From: Chlamydoabsidia padenii
Lineage: Eukaryota > Mucoromycota > Mucoromycetes > Mucorales > Cunninghamellaceae
Direction of reading: 5' to 3'
Length of the DNA: 64,000 nt
NCBI GenBank assembly: GCA_025330725.1
Contig: JAIWND010000002.1
Span: 806,001 to 870,000 of the forward strand
Shown: positions 34,060 through 46,147 of the stretch, piece after piece
Layout of the letters: each line of letters begins with the position of its first letter
Position numbering within the stretch: the stretch's first letter is position 1
The notes under the pieces: model-generated
What the model saw: only the letters and a program-made list of their open reading frames with translations
Database searches by the model: none
Told to the model about the DNA's origin: nothing
Translations under genes and position numbers: made by a program

Positions 34060-35258
34060 ATGGAAATAGAACCATATAAACTGGAATGGGAAGCACAAGA
34101 TCACCAAGCCATTGAATCCCTTATCAGACAAAAAGAAGCAACGCCCAAGGAACTACGATGCCGCCATTTCAAAGTTAATGACGCTGAATGGACTAGTTGG
34201 ATTATGCTCGAACATTTATACAAGAAAACACCCAGTAGATACCCAACTCAAGCCCGTGGTTTGTTTACTATGCGCCAACCCAATGGTCAATATACTGTGC
34301 AAGTACGTGGCTACGACAAGTTTTTTAATCTTGGTGAAACTGACATGACAAAGGTAACAATGCACACAGACATTCATCTAAATTCCCTCGACTCACTTTT
34401 CCCCTCCCCTTATACCTATTTTAGTGGTCATCTTTGGAACAAAGAACGGTGGGTCCTTATACAATTACAAGTAAAGAAAATGGATGTATCGTTTTTATCG
34501 CTGCGACCTCAGCAACCGAACTGATCGCCACCTCCAAACACATGATCCCTACCCCTCGAGACGATCCTTCGAGTCATGGCGGAGTGGGATATCGGTGGTT
34601 GCAGCAACACTTGGCATCCGTGCACCAGACACCCAGCACTTTGGCGGGCTGGCTCAGCAAGTACCGTGTGACTCTGGTGGCCGAGCTTTGCGATGACAGT
34701 TTTGAAGAACATATCATTCCCACTACCATACCTGGACTCTACCTACATGGCATCAATTACAACACCATCACTGCACTACACACATTACCAATGACCACTG
34801 TCCAACACGTCGCACGTCATTTTGGATTCCATCCTATTCAAGCACATACTGTACAAGACATCTTCACTTTACGATCCAACCTATCAGCTATGAACGAGAA
34901 TGAATCGGAAGGTATCGTCATTCGGTGTGGTATGGACTCGGTGGATTACTTTTTCAAGGTAAAATATGATATGTATTTAATGTATCGGGAATACAGGCAA
35001 GTAACTTTAGCTATACTGGGTGGACTGGACAAGAACAAGAACAAGAAGAAACTCAAGATCCGGTTTGATAAAACTCTGTATTATATCCATTGGTTACACG
35101 ACCGTCTGATGGATCATCCCGAATGGTTTGAAGGATACTTGAACAACAAGGGAATCGTGGCTGTGCGCAAGGCTTTTGAACAAGATTGGTCTGATGGTGG
35201 TTTGGTAGGTGTTGATGTAACTCCTTTGCATGATTGGATAGAAATAGTCAAATGGTAG
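34060..35258 (+). CDS. RNL: Stand-alone tRNA ligase (Trl1-type adenylyltransferase domain only)
   Basis: Exons 34060..34353 and 34425..35258 give 375 residues. It matches the N-terminal ligase domain of fungal Trl1: RGYDKFFNLGE, the nucleotidyl-lysine motif with Lys115 in KENGC, EL in the VAELCDD motif, EGIVIR, and FFKVKYDMYLMYREYR (motif V). The frame ends at a TAG directly after the ligase domain, and no kinase or cyclic-phosphodiesterase domain follows before the next gene. Fungal Trl1 normally carries all three activities; Mucorales are reported to use a monofunctional ligase with end-healing enzymes encoded elsewhere. It seals tRNA halves after intron excision and probably HAC1-type mRNA. 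TTTTAAATCCCGCC lies about 125 bp upstream. Confidence 0.88.
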
Positions 35259-35281
35259 GAAATGTAGATTATAGGCGGCGT

Positions 35282-35292
35282 CGGGATTTGAA
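35282..35292 (+). promoter_or_regulatory. Recurrent upstream word CGGGATTTGAA
   Basis: Exact copy in the 95-bp gap between the tRNA ligase stop and the next ATG, ending 61 bp before that ATG. Its presence in so short a gap makes a promoter role plausible. Confidence 0.5.
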
Positions 35293-35353
35293 TTTGTTGT
35301 ATATATAATAAAAAAAGGGATGTTTTTGTTTGAATAGTTTTAATCTCTTCTTT

Positions 35354-35662
35354 ATGTCTTCTCTTGAACATTTGAAAAATGAACGATTGAATAGGTTTAA
35401 AGCAACGCTCAAGGAGCAAGGTGATGGATTCTCATTTGGGCTGAAACAAGCTTTTACTGTTGGTGGCGTTTTGTCGACGAATGACTTGGGTGCGTATAAA
35501 AAGGTCCTTGTCAAACCTGATTTACTCATTCTTCTCTCAATAGGACAATTATTCACCAATGAAACTATGGGCAACCATTTGGACCCTATTATTGTATCCT
35601 TTTTATTATTCTCTTTGGTTGATTGTACTGATCTCATTTGTATGGTATGTTTCCTTAAATCC

Positions 35663-35695
<33 letters not shown>

Positions 35696-36958
35696 CTTTT
35701 TGATAGAATGACAGTCGACCAGCTATACGACCACGACCACCAAGAGTACGACATCATGCCCAGCCTACCGCAGAGGTCATGTCCCAAATGTCACAAACAG
35801 GTAAACAATAATGTAGTTGACCATTCGCTATTGAACTTGACTCTCTTATCTTTCAATAGTTGAATCAAATCAGGTGGATCCTGCTGCTATTCTTCAGAAA
35901 CTCGACCCGCTTTTGACGCAGTTACACCAACACACTACTCAACAAGATTCACAACAAGCATCATCCACAGAAGAAAGATCCAAACTATTTCAAGAACTAT
36001 TGGAATTATCATTGGACGAGGTATATTAGTAGGCAATCAATCGTCATTGTAACTAACACGATTACTTGATAGATCACGGTGGCATGTCAACATTTAGAAA
36101 AGGATAATTGGATCGAAGACGCTTTGGTTGATTTATGTGATAGCTTTGGATCTATGGAAAATGTGGGTCATGCAATTGCTTCGACCGTCATTCAAGCATT
36201 GGTTTATCCTTACGTAAGAAAAAGAAGAAAAAAAAGGAAGGGCGGTCATGATGATTGTGATGTTTAACACCGTTAATCTTGTTGTAGATCGTCAAGTTGA
36301 ATACATCTTTATCAAGGTTATTGATGAACAGCCTGCTTCAATTAGGAAAAACGCATGGTAATGCTCTTTTGAATGGCCTAATCTTTCCTCTCCTCTCCTC
36401 AGATGGTAAGTTGTGAAAGACTACAATCAATGAAACTCACCTTTAGGATAATACAGACAAGAACATTCACCGATGTCAAATGGAACTAATCTCTAAATTG
36501 GCCACAAACTCTCTCAATGTCTCATCACGTACGACATTCTTAAGGTAAATCAAAAAAAAGGGGGGGCGGAATGGGGTGCATGGATGCTAACCAGAACTAT
36601 TGTTTTATTTAGATTCCTTATTTCAGGCAACCAAGACAAGGCACCCACAAGGGGAATCCATACAACCCCCTCCGAGCCAACTCTCCAACTCATAAACACA
36701 TTGTCAAGTATCTCACCGCCACTGGATCCTACTGTACTACGACAACTCATCGACATGATCTATCAGGTGGTCCAGGCACGACCCAAGGATAAGGTAGCTA
36801 TGCAGATCCTTTTGACCTTGACAAGTAAACACACACAGGCTTTGGTAGATGCACATGTGCTGGATGATCTGGAAAAAGTGGCTATTCAAAGCAACATGTT
36901 TTTAAAACGGACTGTGGTGGCTCAATTGGCATCGATTCGTAAAAAGGCACAAGAATGA
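35354..36958 (+). CDS. Helical repeat protein, possibly FANCE C-terminal-like
   Basis: Exons 35354..35644, 35707..35800, 35860..36020, 36073..36213, 36288..36405, 36457..36544 and 36613..36958 join to 412 residues. No catalytic motif is visible. The C-terminal two thirds is all-helical, with HEAT-like pairs (AILQKLDPLLTQLHQH, QHLEKDNWIEDALVDLCDSF, VIQALVYPYIVKLNTSLSRLLMNSLL, LRQLIDMIYQVVQA). It ends in VAMQILLTLTSKHTQALVDAHVLDDLEKVAIQSNMFLKRTVVAQLASI, which recalls the end of the Fanconi anaemia E fold; that match is a low-confidence impression. Within exon 1, 35490-35543 (GTGCGT...CAATAG, 54 nt) could be an additional in-frame intron. Its ATG is 95 bp after the tRNA ligase stop, with CGGGATTTGAA in between. 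Confidence 0.5.
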
Positions 36959-37340
36959 TATTTAAATGTAGATATAGATACCCCCTTTTTTTGATGTTGA
37001 TTCATAATAAAAACGCCTAATTTGTCAATTGGGGCACATTTGCATACCAAAATGTCTAAAAGGTTAAATAAAGTTGTCTAAAAAAATAAATGGCCTGATT
37101 TGGACAATGATCACTCTTTGTCAAGCTTGCATTATTGGAGACAAGTGCATTATACGTGGACCAGCCAATCATCATCAGTATGCTGTTATCATGTAGCCCT
37201 TTTGACATTTACCCATCCAACAGGGAGCAAGCGGGGTTGTAATATATTCAAAAGGTAACGAACCTTTCCCTTCCCCAAAAATCACGTAAACTGGACTCCC
37301 GGCAGGCTTTGAATTACGGGTTTACTTTGGAGTTGTTAGC

Positions 37341-37489
37341 AGAGCTCTCCTGCATCAATGGACAAGTGATGCTCATGACAAAAGTGACCACAAGCATTCC
37401 TTAGCCTTTTTCCAACAAAGTTTACATAATGGCCAATATACCAAGTCCACTGTATGGAGCAGTATAGCCTCAAGATTGTTTTACCCTGA
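37341..37489 (+). repeat. Direct repeat, copy 1
   Basis: About 149 bp repeated at 37578-37725. Both copies begin AGAGCTCT, include CAAGTGATGCTNATGACAAA and TTTACATAATGGCCA, and end CAAGATTGTTTTACCCTG. They differ at scattered bases, roughly one in eight by eye, so the duplication is not recent. Confidence 0.75.
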
Positions 37490-37577
37490 CTTTTTTTAAT
37501 AAAAGTGGCAGAATGAAAATTGACACACAAGATAAAACTTATTTCAAAACCCGCTTACTCTCGCCTGGAATCTTAAG

Positions 37578-37725
37578 AGAGCTCTACTGGCTTAATGAAC
37601 AAGTGATGCTAATGACAAAAGTGACCATGAACATTCCTTGGCCTATTTCCAACAAAGTTTACATAATGGCCATTGTATTAAGTCCATTGTATGGAGAAGT
37701 AAAGCCTCAAGATTGTTTTACCCTG
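37578..37725 (+). repeat. Direct repeat, copy 2
   Basis: Second copy of 37341-37489 in the same orientation, about 237 bp downstream. It is preceded by a TTTCAAAACCCGC word, whereas copy 1 is preceded by a degraded GCTTTGAATTACGGG version, so the duplicated unit may include that word. Confidence 0.75.
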
Positions 37726-38576
37726 TTTTTTGTTTTTAGAGACGGTTAGGGTGCATGTTGGGGAGTGCTTTTTTTTTTTTTTTTTTTTTTTTTTCAGGCG
37801 ATTTAACGGTAATCATTTCCAAGCCTGGCTGGTTTTCAAATTACTTGATTTCTGGGGGGGGGGGGAAAGGGAAAGGCTCGTCGAAAGGTGCATAATCCCG
37901 GTGGTTAAAAATCCTGTCTAGTCGTTGGCGTTATTCCCACATTATTACACACCAAACTGATCCTAATGAGCCACATGTCTGAGAGATTGGCCTTCTCTGT
38001 AAATAGTATTGGAAAGTACACCCTAAAATATACATCTCCGTTTGGTTTATTGAGATTAGTTGGTAATTGAATGAGTACTGGCGTTTCTAATTTCGGTAGC
38101 CAAGTGCGGGCGGGATTTGAACTGTTTTTTTTAATAGAGGAGGTAAAGTACCAACCGTACCATTATAAACTTGGTCTTATGGACAAGGTCTGAGAATTCG
38201 GTTATTAAGTAAAGTTAGTTGGGAATGTGATTCAGTTTCAGTGTAGCCAGTTTAATCATTAGCACTGGTTCCAAATTGAGTGAGGGTTGGTATTTATGAA
38301 TCTCTCAAGTGGAAAAAAAGTCTATGGTGGTCGGGAGTCGAATTTTATCAACCTGCATGCCTTCTGGCTACAACCTGACGTTTTTGCATGTATATAACAT
38401 AGGATCAATCATTGACATTTGATTAAACAAGTTGTACCATTTTATCGTGAAGTCAATACAAGGATTTTATTGATTTGATGAAGTATATATATAAAGTGAG
38501 ATAGATATAGTGTAAAAGTAAAAAGAGAATAAATAATGATATAGATAATATGGATAACTAAATAGAGTAGGGAATA

Positions 38577-41500
38577 CTAAGATATTGTATGGGATGCCAT
38601 GATACGTTGTAATTCCTAACCCCATCAAATAATTATAAAAAAAATTGGTCAGAATCAACCCACACCATCTTTTTTTTTTTTTTTCTTCGCGCACTTACCC
38701 TTTCCAATTCATCCAGACTGGAGAGACTTGAGCTTGGCTGTAAAGATTCTTCCACAGGCAAAAGCGAAGCATCACCACCATTTGATTGTTCGGCGGTTTC
38801 CAAAAACAAGGTAGCAAATTTGATAAGAGCCTTCAAATCAACGTCAGCCACCAATTCCACAGAGGAGCCATTCGGTGTTGTGGTGGTTGTATTAGACAGC
38901 ACCCGTTGAGTCACCAATTCCCACGCTGAATCCTTCTTCTTATTGTCGTTGTTAGCCATCAAGACGTATTGAGTTTGTTGGGGAGGTAATGGTTTGCTTC
39001 GTAAGATCCCGTGTGGTAAATACACATCCACTCCTTGATTGACGTTCCGCATCACGGCCAGTTTGGGTTGTTGAGGATCCAGCTGAAGACGTGGTGGCAC
39101 CGAATCGATAGTGAGTGATTTCTTTCGATGGAAGGTGACCAAGGCTCGTTCCAATCGTCGTAAGACCATTTCCATCTCCGTGTCAAGTTGCATCACCGGG
39201 ATGGGCGTCAAGAGAGGAGAAGTAGATGATCGTAGACTGTCAAGTTCTTCTCCTTGTTGTTTCTTCTTTTGTTGCTGTTGGTTTAATTTAAGTTGTTCTG
39301 GCGTTCCTCTATGATGTTGTGATAGGCGTGTGTTGTTACCCGAACGGGAGGATGTCGTTGTTACTTTTCGTAGTACAAATCGTTTCTCCGTCGTGTTGTT
39401 TTTGGCGTTTGTGTCATCATGTAAGACTTCCACCAGTTTACTATTGGGATTTAGATGTTTCTCTACGTAAAGTATCATAATTTGGTTAGTGGAGTATTCT
39501 ACTTCCGAGCAGATGTTAGTCTGTTTTTTTTCTTCTTCTTCTTACCTGGTCCTTGACTATTGATGGCTATGAGCATTCGGTACCGAGGAATGGGTTCTTG
39601 TCCAGGTTGTTGCAAAAGATGAAACTTTTCAAGAGCAATATCAATCAGATCAGCCACTGTTGCCATTGAGGATACCGCGATCAATTTGTCAATTTGACTT
39701 TGTGTGCCCGATGTTGCTGTGGTTGTGGATGCTAATGAATTGACTGTCGCACTGGTGGATTTTTTACGGCGCATGGAGAAGGATCCGGTAGATAGTGAGG
39801 TATAAGAACCACCGTGAATGCTATGTTTGCTGTCATTATGGTTGTTTGACGAAGAGATCCCGACGCTGTTGCTCGACACACTACGTTGTTTTCCATTGTC
39901 GCTGTTCTTTCGATCCCGTTTGGTGACATCGTTCTCGTGATACAATGAGACCTTAACATAGAGTTTCCCATCTTGCTCGTTTACCCGTTTGATGCGTTTG
40001 TGCAAGTAAAATCGAATGCTATCTTCCCCGAATTTCGTCCCTGTTCGTTTATTGCTGCTGCTGTTGTTTGCTGGTGATCCGATCCTGCCAAATTCAACAT
40101 TGGTGATTTGTTGTTTGAGACTAGATAAGGATGGCATGGGTGTTGTCAAATGAGCTGTCAAGGATTGATAAATGATCAAAGGTTTGTCTTGGGGCAATAG
40201 TGTCAATTCATCTATGGAACAACCAGAAAAAAAAAAAGTGTCAGTAATGGGTCTTTATACTTCATCTTGTTTTTTTTTTTTTTTTTTTGTATCTTTTTAC
40301 CTCCGTCATTTGGTTTAACAGATATATAGTATTCTACGCCACTACTATGTTGTTGATGTGGGTATTGAGATGGTGAGCTTGTCATAGATGATCGTTTACC
40401 CCGAGCCTTGCCTTCGATTTGGGAGATGTGGAATCGGTCCATGGCTTGTCGTAAAAGTGCTTCAGCATTTGTATGATCATACACCAAAACAGAGTTGTAG
40501 GTGGCATTAACGTTGATATTACCGGCATAAACACGCAATACTGTGGCAGAAGGATCCAGTGCGGTCATAGAAGAAGTACTTGAGGAAGCAGGGACAGTAG
40601 ATTGTTGTTGCGAGTCATCAGCAGAGATGGTGGATGAGTTGGTGGAGCCTTGATCAGATGTATTGTCCATAGGGTATGTTTGACTGCCACCGAGTTTCTT
40701 CCCATCCTGTCGTTTTCCTCTTGAGAATAAGCGTAAGAAGGACCCCCCATGTTTTTTATTCTCCTTGTCGTCTTTAAGTGTAGAGATGGGCGTCAAAGGA
40801 GTGGTGCCATTAGGTGATACAATAGGAGATGATGATGATTGTGCTGTGGTTGTCAAAGGTGTAGGTTTTGTTGGTAATTGCTTGGTCGCTGTTGTTGAAT
40901 CCTTGTTGTTCAAGTCATCGCTCGTGGTTGGTCGTGTAGCACCATTACTCGTGGTTGCGGCACTTGATGTTGTGATACGAAGACCTTGTACTTCCTCGTC
41001 TGTTGTGGTGTTGTTTGATGGTTGTTCGTCACCTTGATCCATTTCAGTGTCGCTTGTGTCCATCCCATTATCATCTTCGCTAGCCAACATGGTACTTTGA
41101 CTGTCTTCATCCACCATATCACCTTCCCATTCTTCATACGTTTCTTCCAATTCTTCGTCGTCGTCGCCCAATAAGATGATATGTGATTGATAGTAGATGT
41201 CTTTATTCATGGTAACTTGTTTACGCTGTTTTTTGCTGATCGCCTTTGCTGCTTCGTCTTCAGGATTGATATAATGGCTTGCTTGTTGGATGGCTGTTAC
41301 CTATCAACACAAATGGGTGAATAAAAAAAAAAGAGCGTGTTAGTATCCTCTTTATAGAGTCGGATCATAAAGCATACCTCGACATTTCTGTGTTTGTTAA
41401 GGCGAGCTAAACGTTCAAAGGGGGTCTAATAAAACAAGATAATATATTGGTACAAATAAAAGGACATTTCTATTGTTGTTGTTGTTTTTTTTTTAAAAAA

Positions 41501-42041
41501 AAAAAAGATGACTTACTTCGATGTTTTCAGCAGGAATATAGCCTACTTCATTTGATTTCAGTACCTTGACGAGCCACCAGTAAGAGTTACTGTCATCCAA
41601 TAGAGTGAGAGAATCCCCCTTCACCACCGACGCTTGCCCTTCCACTGTCGCTTCAAAAGTATGTAGTGTATAAACCAAATCAAAGTCAATGTTTTCATCA
41701 GGAATACTAGGTGAGGAAGTAAATGTTGAGCTATCATCGTCTTCGTCTTCGTTGGTTTCATCTTCATCATCGTCGTCGTCTTCGTCCTCGTCGTCGTCCT
41801 CGTCGTCTTCATCGTCTTCGTCATCTGGATCTAGTTCTTCTTCGCTGTTTACACCATTTTTGCCCAAATGTCCCAAAGCAACATTATCGTCGTCGTCGTC
41901 GTCGTCGTCGCCATCAACTTCGTTTTCTTCCACCGTTCGTTGGAGCCCATCTTCTTCTCGAATCGTGCTGGTATTGATGGATGGTTGCCAACGGCCTTGT
42001 TGGCGATTCAAATGTGTATTTACAAGTAATGGACTTGTCAT
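38577..42041 (-). CDS. SH3 and Ras-association domain protein, Bud14/Tea4-like SH3
   Basis: Exons 42041..41517, 41425..41378, 41300..40301, 40211..39546, 39462..38699 and 38615..38577 give 1013 residues. A very acidic D/E stretch (about 55-110) precedes an SH3 domain (about 117-180: DLVYTLHTFEATVEGQASVVKGD, SNSYWWLVKV, VGYIPAENIE) that continues into TPFERLARLNKHRN. This extended SH3 is the type seen in fungal polarity proteins such as Bud14/Tea4. Two ubiquitin-fold Ras-association-like segments follow (LRVYAGNINVNATYNSVLV...YYISVKPNDGDELTLLP, and IRFYLHKRIKRV...LYVKVSLY...KLIAVSSMATVADLIDIALEKF), separated by low-complexity Ser/Thr sequence. Probably a cytoplasmic polarity scaffold; partners are unknown. 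An upstream in-frame ATG would add about 20 hydrophobic residues, but the MTSPLLVN start is preferred. Confidence 0.8.
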
Positions 42042-42308
42042 GTTAATAATGTATATATATAATGATAGTACAATAAGATAAAATAAAAAAAGGGGATGCA
42101 AAAGACAAGAAGAAGAAAGGAAGATAATCAGGTTTTTTTCTTTTCTTTTTTTTTTTTTAATGTGGCGCCCCGCCCCAAGTGCCTCTCATCCTTATGTTAC
42201 ACAATCTTTTTATTTCCTGGACATTAAATAAAGTTCTTTGCACACCCGACACTTTTTTGAAAAAGACAAGAAGAGGATTCACGTTTATTAATTACAGACA
42301 AATATAAA

Positions 42309-45305
42309 CTACGCTAATACATTAAAATTACAAAACATGGACTGGATATAAGGGATCAATTTGGGTCGTTGTTGAGCAATCAAAGTCAATTCACGTTCGT
42401 ATGGCATAAAGTAAACATGACTTTTGGGATCCTTGGACAATTGGCGTAGCAGATGGGCCGCGACAAGAGACACCCCACGTACTGGTGATAAGTCTATGGA
42501 TGGTTTCCTGTAATTTGTTGTCATAGGTGCTGTTTTCGTTGTCGGTGAAGCAGATATGGATGAAGAGCCAGATCGAGTGGATGAGGCTGGAGAAGAAGGT
42601 GAAGATGATAAAGAGGACATGCATGATTTGGAAGTCGAGAGTGATAGCGATGCAAGAGTAGGGACCATTTCCGAAGATGAGCTTTGTTGATAGTCTTGGT
42701 GTAATCCTTCATCACCAAAATGAGTTCGAAGATGAGTGGCAATGTCGATCTTGTCGTTGAATGGTTCCAGCTTTTCACAATCGGTCCACATGCACATATC
42801 ATCACTGGAATCAATATGATCATGAAGTACGTGTCGTTGCAGTAAAATTTCGTCTTGAAATGTTTGTGAGCAATTTGTCCATTGACATAATATATCTGAT
42901 CCTATAATGTAAAAAGTGATTAAATCAAAGTGCTTTCTTTTCTTTTATGTATGTAACTTACCATCCTGTAAAATGGAGATCTTGATTTGAATTCCACGGA
43001 CGCAAGTTCCCTCCAATACAGGTCCAGTAAGTTGCTGTGATTCCTGTTGTCTGTTACCACCAAAAGCAGTAGCGGATGATGATGATAATGATGATGTCCT
43101 TGGGAAGGCTATCTTCAGCACGGTATAAAAGTCCTTGATTTTCAATGCCCGCTCGTGCCCAAATCGGATTTCGTAAAGCAGATAGATATCGTCCAAAGAG
43201 AGTACACAACTTGAATCAGCCAATTCAAACTTGTCCTTCAACCTAGTTAGTGTAATCGAATAATGTTAGTTTACATATCAAGTGTTAAATCATAGTTTAT
43301 TTGTTTTTAGTTTTACCATCCTAAACACCGATAAGGTTCATCTAATTCTTGGTAACTTGTCAGATTTGGTACACAAGGAATATCGCCATGACCAGCAAGA
43401 GGCGAGCAAGTGGATAATCTAGAGAAATCATTTCCATTTGATTCCCTCTGAGATTCTTGAGCTTGTTCTACCAAAGTCTGTTCTTCCTCCTGGACAATCT
43501 GAGGCTTGAAGAATTTTGATTTCGCCATCAAGAGAGAGACCAAGATTCCGATATCAGCACCAGAATGAGTAGTCAAAAGTTGTAGTCGAAAAGCATTTGA
43601 TATCCTGGTGTATTGATAAAGATATTCGAGAGCAGCACCAATTACTTCTTCATCATTAACCACCAACAATTGAAGGATCCGGTTGGCAGTTTGAGCAGAT
43701 CCAGGAATCAAAGCGGTTTGATTGTTCTCATTGAGCGAGAGGAGAGTCAAGACACGCATGGAACCAAGAAGTACATGTCGTTCATTCGCATACACCAAGC
43801 TAGCCAAACAAAGAATATAGTTGTCGGAAGGACCAATGTCGATATAAACAGCCACATTTTCGAGGACATCAATACAGTGAGTGTAATGGGAGGATGAGAG
43901 TACGAGATTCTTGATCATCATCTGTTTCAGTTGTGTGCTTGCCGCCAATAGTTTTGCATTTTCTTGAATAAAGGAGAAGTTTCGTAGGATATGTAAAATT
44001 TGTAAAGTGTGTTCCATCATGCATTCCGCTTCGTCGCTTTGCTGTAATGATACTTCGGCAATCTTGAGCAAAAGTTCCAGCAATAGAGGGTTCCGATCCA
44101 ATCGTAATTCTTCAGGACATTCGAATGAGATGGTAACCATGATTTGTAATGCCCATTCTACTTGAGTATGAGTTCCATATTGTAGGGCCACCAATATTTG
44201 ATCCTTTGTATTACTGTCGAATGTGGTATGTACTAGATAGAGTAGAGTTTTAGTTGGTGTTGAGAGGAAATAATCATGAGATAAAATAAAAATAAAAAAA
44301 ACAAGAAATTTACCTGGTGAATCTTCTTTGGAATGAGCATGATAAGATGGCTGGTTTCGATGGTGGAGTTCCGAGATGGAGCATTGATGAGGTTGATCTA
44401 TAATATCTCGGTCAGGAGGTGGTACAAATTGGGATGCAAATTCAACAAAGATGTCAGGTGTAAACGGTTGATCATGTACCGAGGTGCAATGATGTTGATG
44501 AGGTGAAGGATACATGATCGTATTTGGTTGTGGTTGGATATATTGTTGTTGTTGTGAAGGAGAATAGTGAATATGATGATGATGATGATGATGATTCACA
44601 GTGGGATGTTGTTGCCTTTGTCGAATCTTCTTTTTGAACGATTTCCCTGCTAATGTTGATGATTTGTGTGCATCCTATGTATACAAATAAACGAATATAT
44701 TAATCAATACCATAATAAAGATGATATAGAGAATCATAACTTACAGGTCCTAGTAGTTCAGCCGGTGGGATCCATTCTTTGCACCATATCTTTTCTTCTT
44801 CCCAGCCAATCTTATAAAAATGATGCTCTATATTAGTATTTATATGCTTACTTTTTTTTTTTTTCTTCATTTCAGAGGCTTACCAGGTTTCTTATATATA
44901 AGCCTTTCAGAATGTAGGCACTATTCGTGCAGGTGGGTGGGAATTCAAAAGCTTCACCTATTTGTTTCCAGGTACGATTCTTTGTTACCTATATGATTGA
45001 AGAAAGGAGTGATAGTTAGTAAACAGATTAGATTAGTAGCTTGTTCCTTTTATTTACTTACTTGATCAAAACCACCAGACTTGATTACAGATTGGAAGAG
45101 TTTATACAGATCTACTTTTTTCCCACCAAGAACAGGTTCTACCTGTAAAGTTGTCCTAGATAGAGAGAGAGAGAAGGTGAGACTACAATACCCTTTATGT
45201 ATTTATAATTACTTACCCCTTTGATATATGGAATTGTTTCAAGTCGTTAACAAACTGTGTATATGAGGGAGTACGTTGAATGTCGTCTATTGTAAGTTTC
45301 GACAT
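42309..45305 (-). CDS. rsc9: ARID-RFX-C2H2 chromatin remodeller subunit (Rsc9/ARID2-like)
   Basis: Exons 45305..45217, 45155..45062, 44988..44884, 44810..44745, 44674..44314, 44232..43317, 43242..42962 and 42901..42309 give 834 residues. An N-terminal ARID (about 5-115: LQVEPVLGGKKVDLYKLFQSVIKSGGFDQV, W-K-Q-I-G, LYIRNLIGWEEE) is followed by a polyHis/Gln linker, then a long armadillo-like helical region with ILQILHILRNFSF. Next is an RFX-type winged helix (WLKDKFELADSSCVLSLDDIY, KIAFPR) and two C2H2 fingers (CQWTNC...H-x4-H and CMWTDC...H-x3-H). This order is that of ARID2/BAF200 and Rsc9-type subunits of RSC/PBAF remodellers, which recruit the complex to chromatin. Nuclear location is inferred. 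The exon 4 donor position is uncertain by one base. Start chosen at MSKLTIDD, directly before the ARID. Confidence 0.87.
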
Positions 45306-46147
45306 TGCGGTAATGCGCCACAGGTACCAAATATAAAATAAATGGAAAGAAGAGGGAAGAAAGGAAAAATGTTGGGTTTGAATTTTAAGTTTGGTTTTCA
45401 AGAAAATTTACAACGCCGAGATTTGAGCCAATCATAAAGCGTCCTCTTTTTTGCTATTGTATCATCCTACTGCTTTTAATAGACCTGACTCCGTCCTATT
45501 ATAGGGAAATCCACCACTTGTTACAGAATCAAGTATAACCCATCGTGAATTGCACCGGGAAACCCCATTTCAAAATCGAGGAATCACTCTTTATACATAG
45601 TTGATTATTCCCTTTGAATGATTACTATATCATAAGGACTTTCCAAAACACTTTTGTCGATTGAAATGACTAGATTCATTTTGACAATGCATTTTTGAAA
45701 TGAAGATTTTAAATCCCGCCATGCCAGCATTTACACCTTCGCTAATACAGCATCGATGTTATACGAGGTCAAGAGGTTTTCCTGATAGACAGCTACAATT
45801 GGACAAGGTATTTAGTCACTATAATGAATACATATTCAACTTGGTACATCACAGCATCATGGAAAGCAATTGGGCCGTACAGTAGAAGCAGTATAACATG
45901 ATATCATAAAATGACATAGTGTTGAAAGGTGCCTATCAGATTGAGAGTTTTTCCATTTTAAGACTGCGCTTGGATCAATCCAGGAAACTCTTTTATTTGA
46001 TTCGCTGATTTAAATCGGGATCTGAAAAAGATCCAAGCGTGTGTAATCTTCACATGTAATCTTCAACTCCGTATAAAACAATCAATGTGGAGAAATGACC
46101 CTTGTCTTCCCTTTATTTCCTTCTTCTTCCACATATACACAACAAAA
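45306..46147. other. Divergent intergenic spacer
   Basis: About 0.84 kb between divergent genes. TTTTAAATCCCGCC at 45707-45720 and TTTAAATCGGGATC near 46007 are variants of the recurrent upstream word. A short + frame (45700-45885) overlaps it without recognisable content. No gene is seen. Confidence 0.5.

Larger units (their letters stand above)
36959..38576. other. Convergent spacer with a 149-bp direct repeat
   Basis: About 1.6 kb between convergent genes. It contains the 37341-37489 / 37578-37725 direct repeat, TTTCAAAACCCGC (37542-37554) just before the second copy, a run of 22 T near 37769-37794, a G-run at 37854-37864, and GGCGGGATTTGAA at 38109-38121. Short frames here have no recognisable content. 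Confidence 0.5.

Noticed and set aside
38090..38125. tRNA gene or tRNA-derived SINE at GTAGCCAAGTG...CGGGATTTGAAC
   Set aside because: A-box and B-box-like words are too close and no cloverleaf can be folded; flanks of the other copies do not continue the T-stem.
41689..42081. Poly-serine 130-codon + strand frame
   Set aside because: Antisense of the acidic GAC/GAA/GAT tract of the SH3 protein.
42041..42101. Longer start of the SH3 protein (MHPLFLFYL...)
   Set aside because: It adds a hydrophobic stretch from AT-rich leader sequence that is out of character for a cytosolic scaffold; the downstream MTSPLLVN start fits better.
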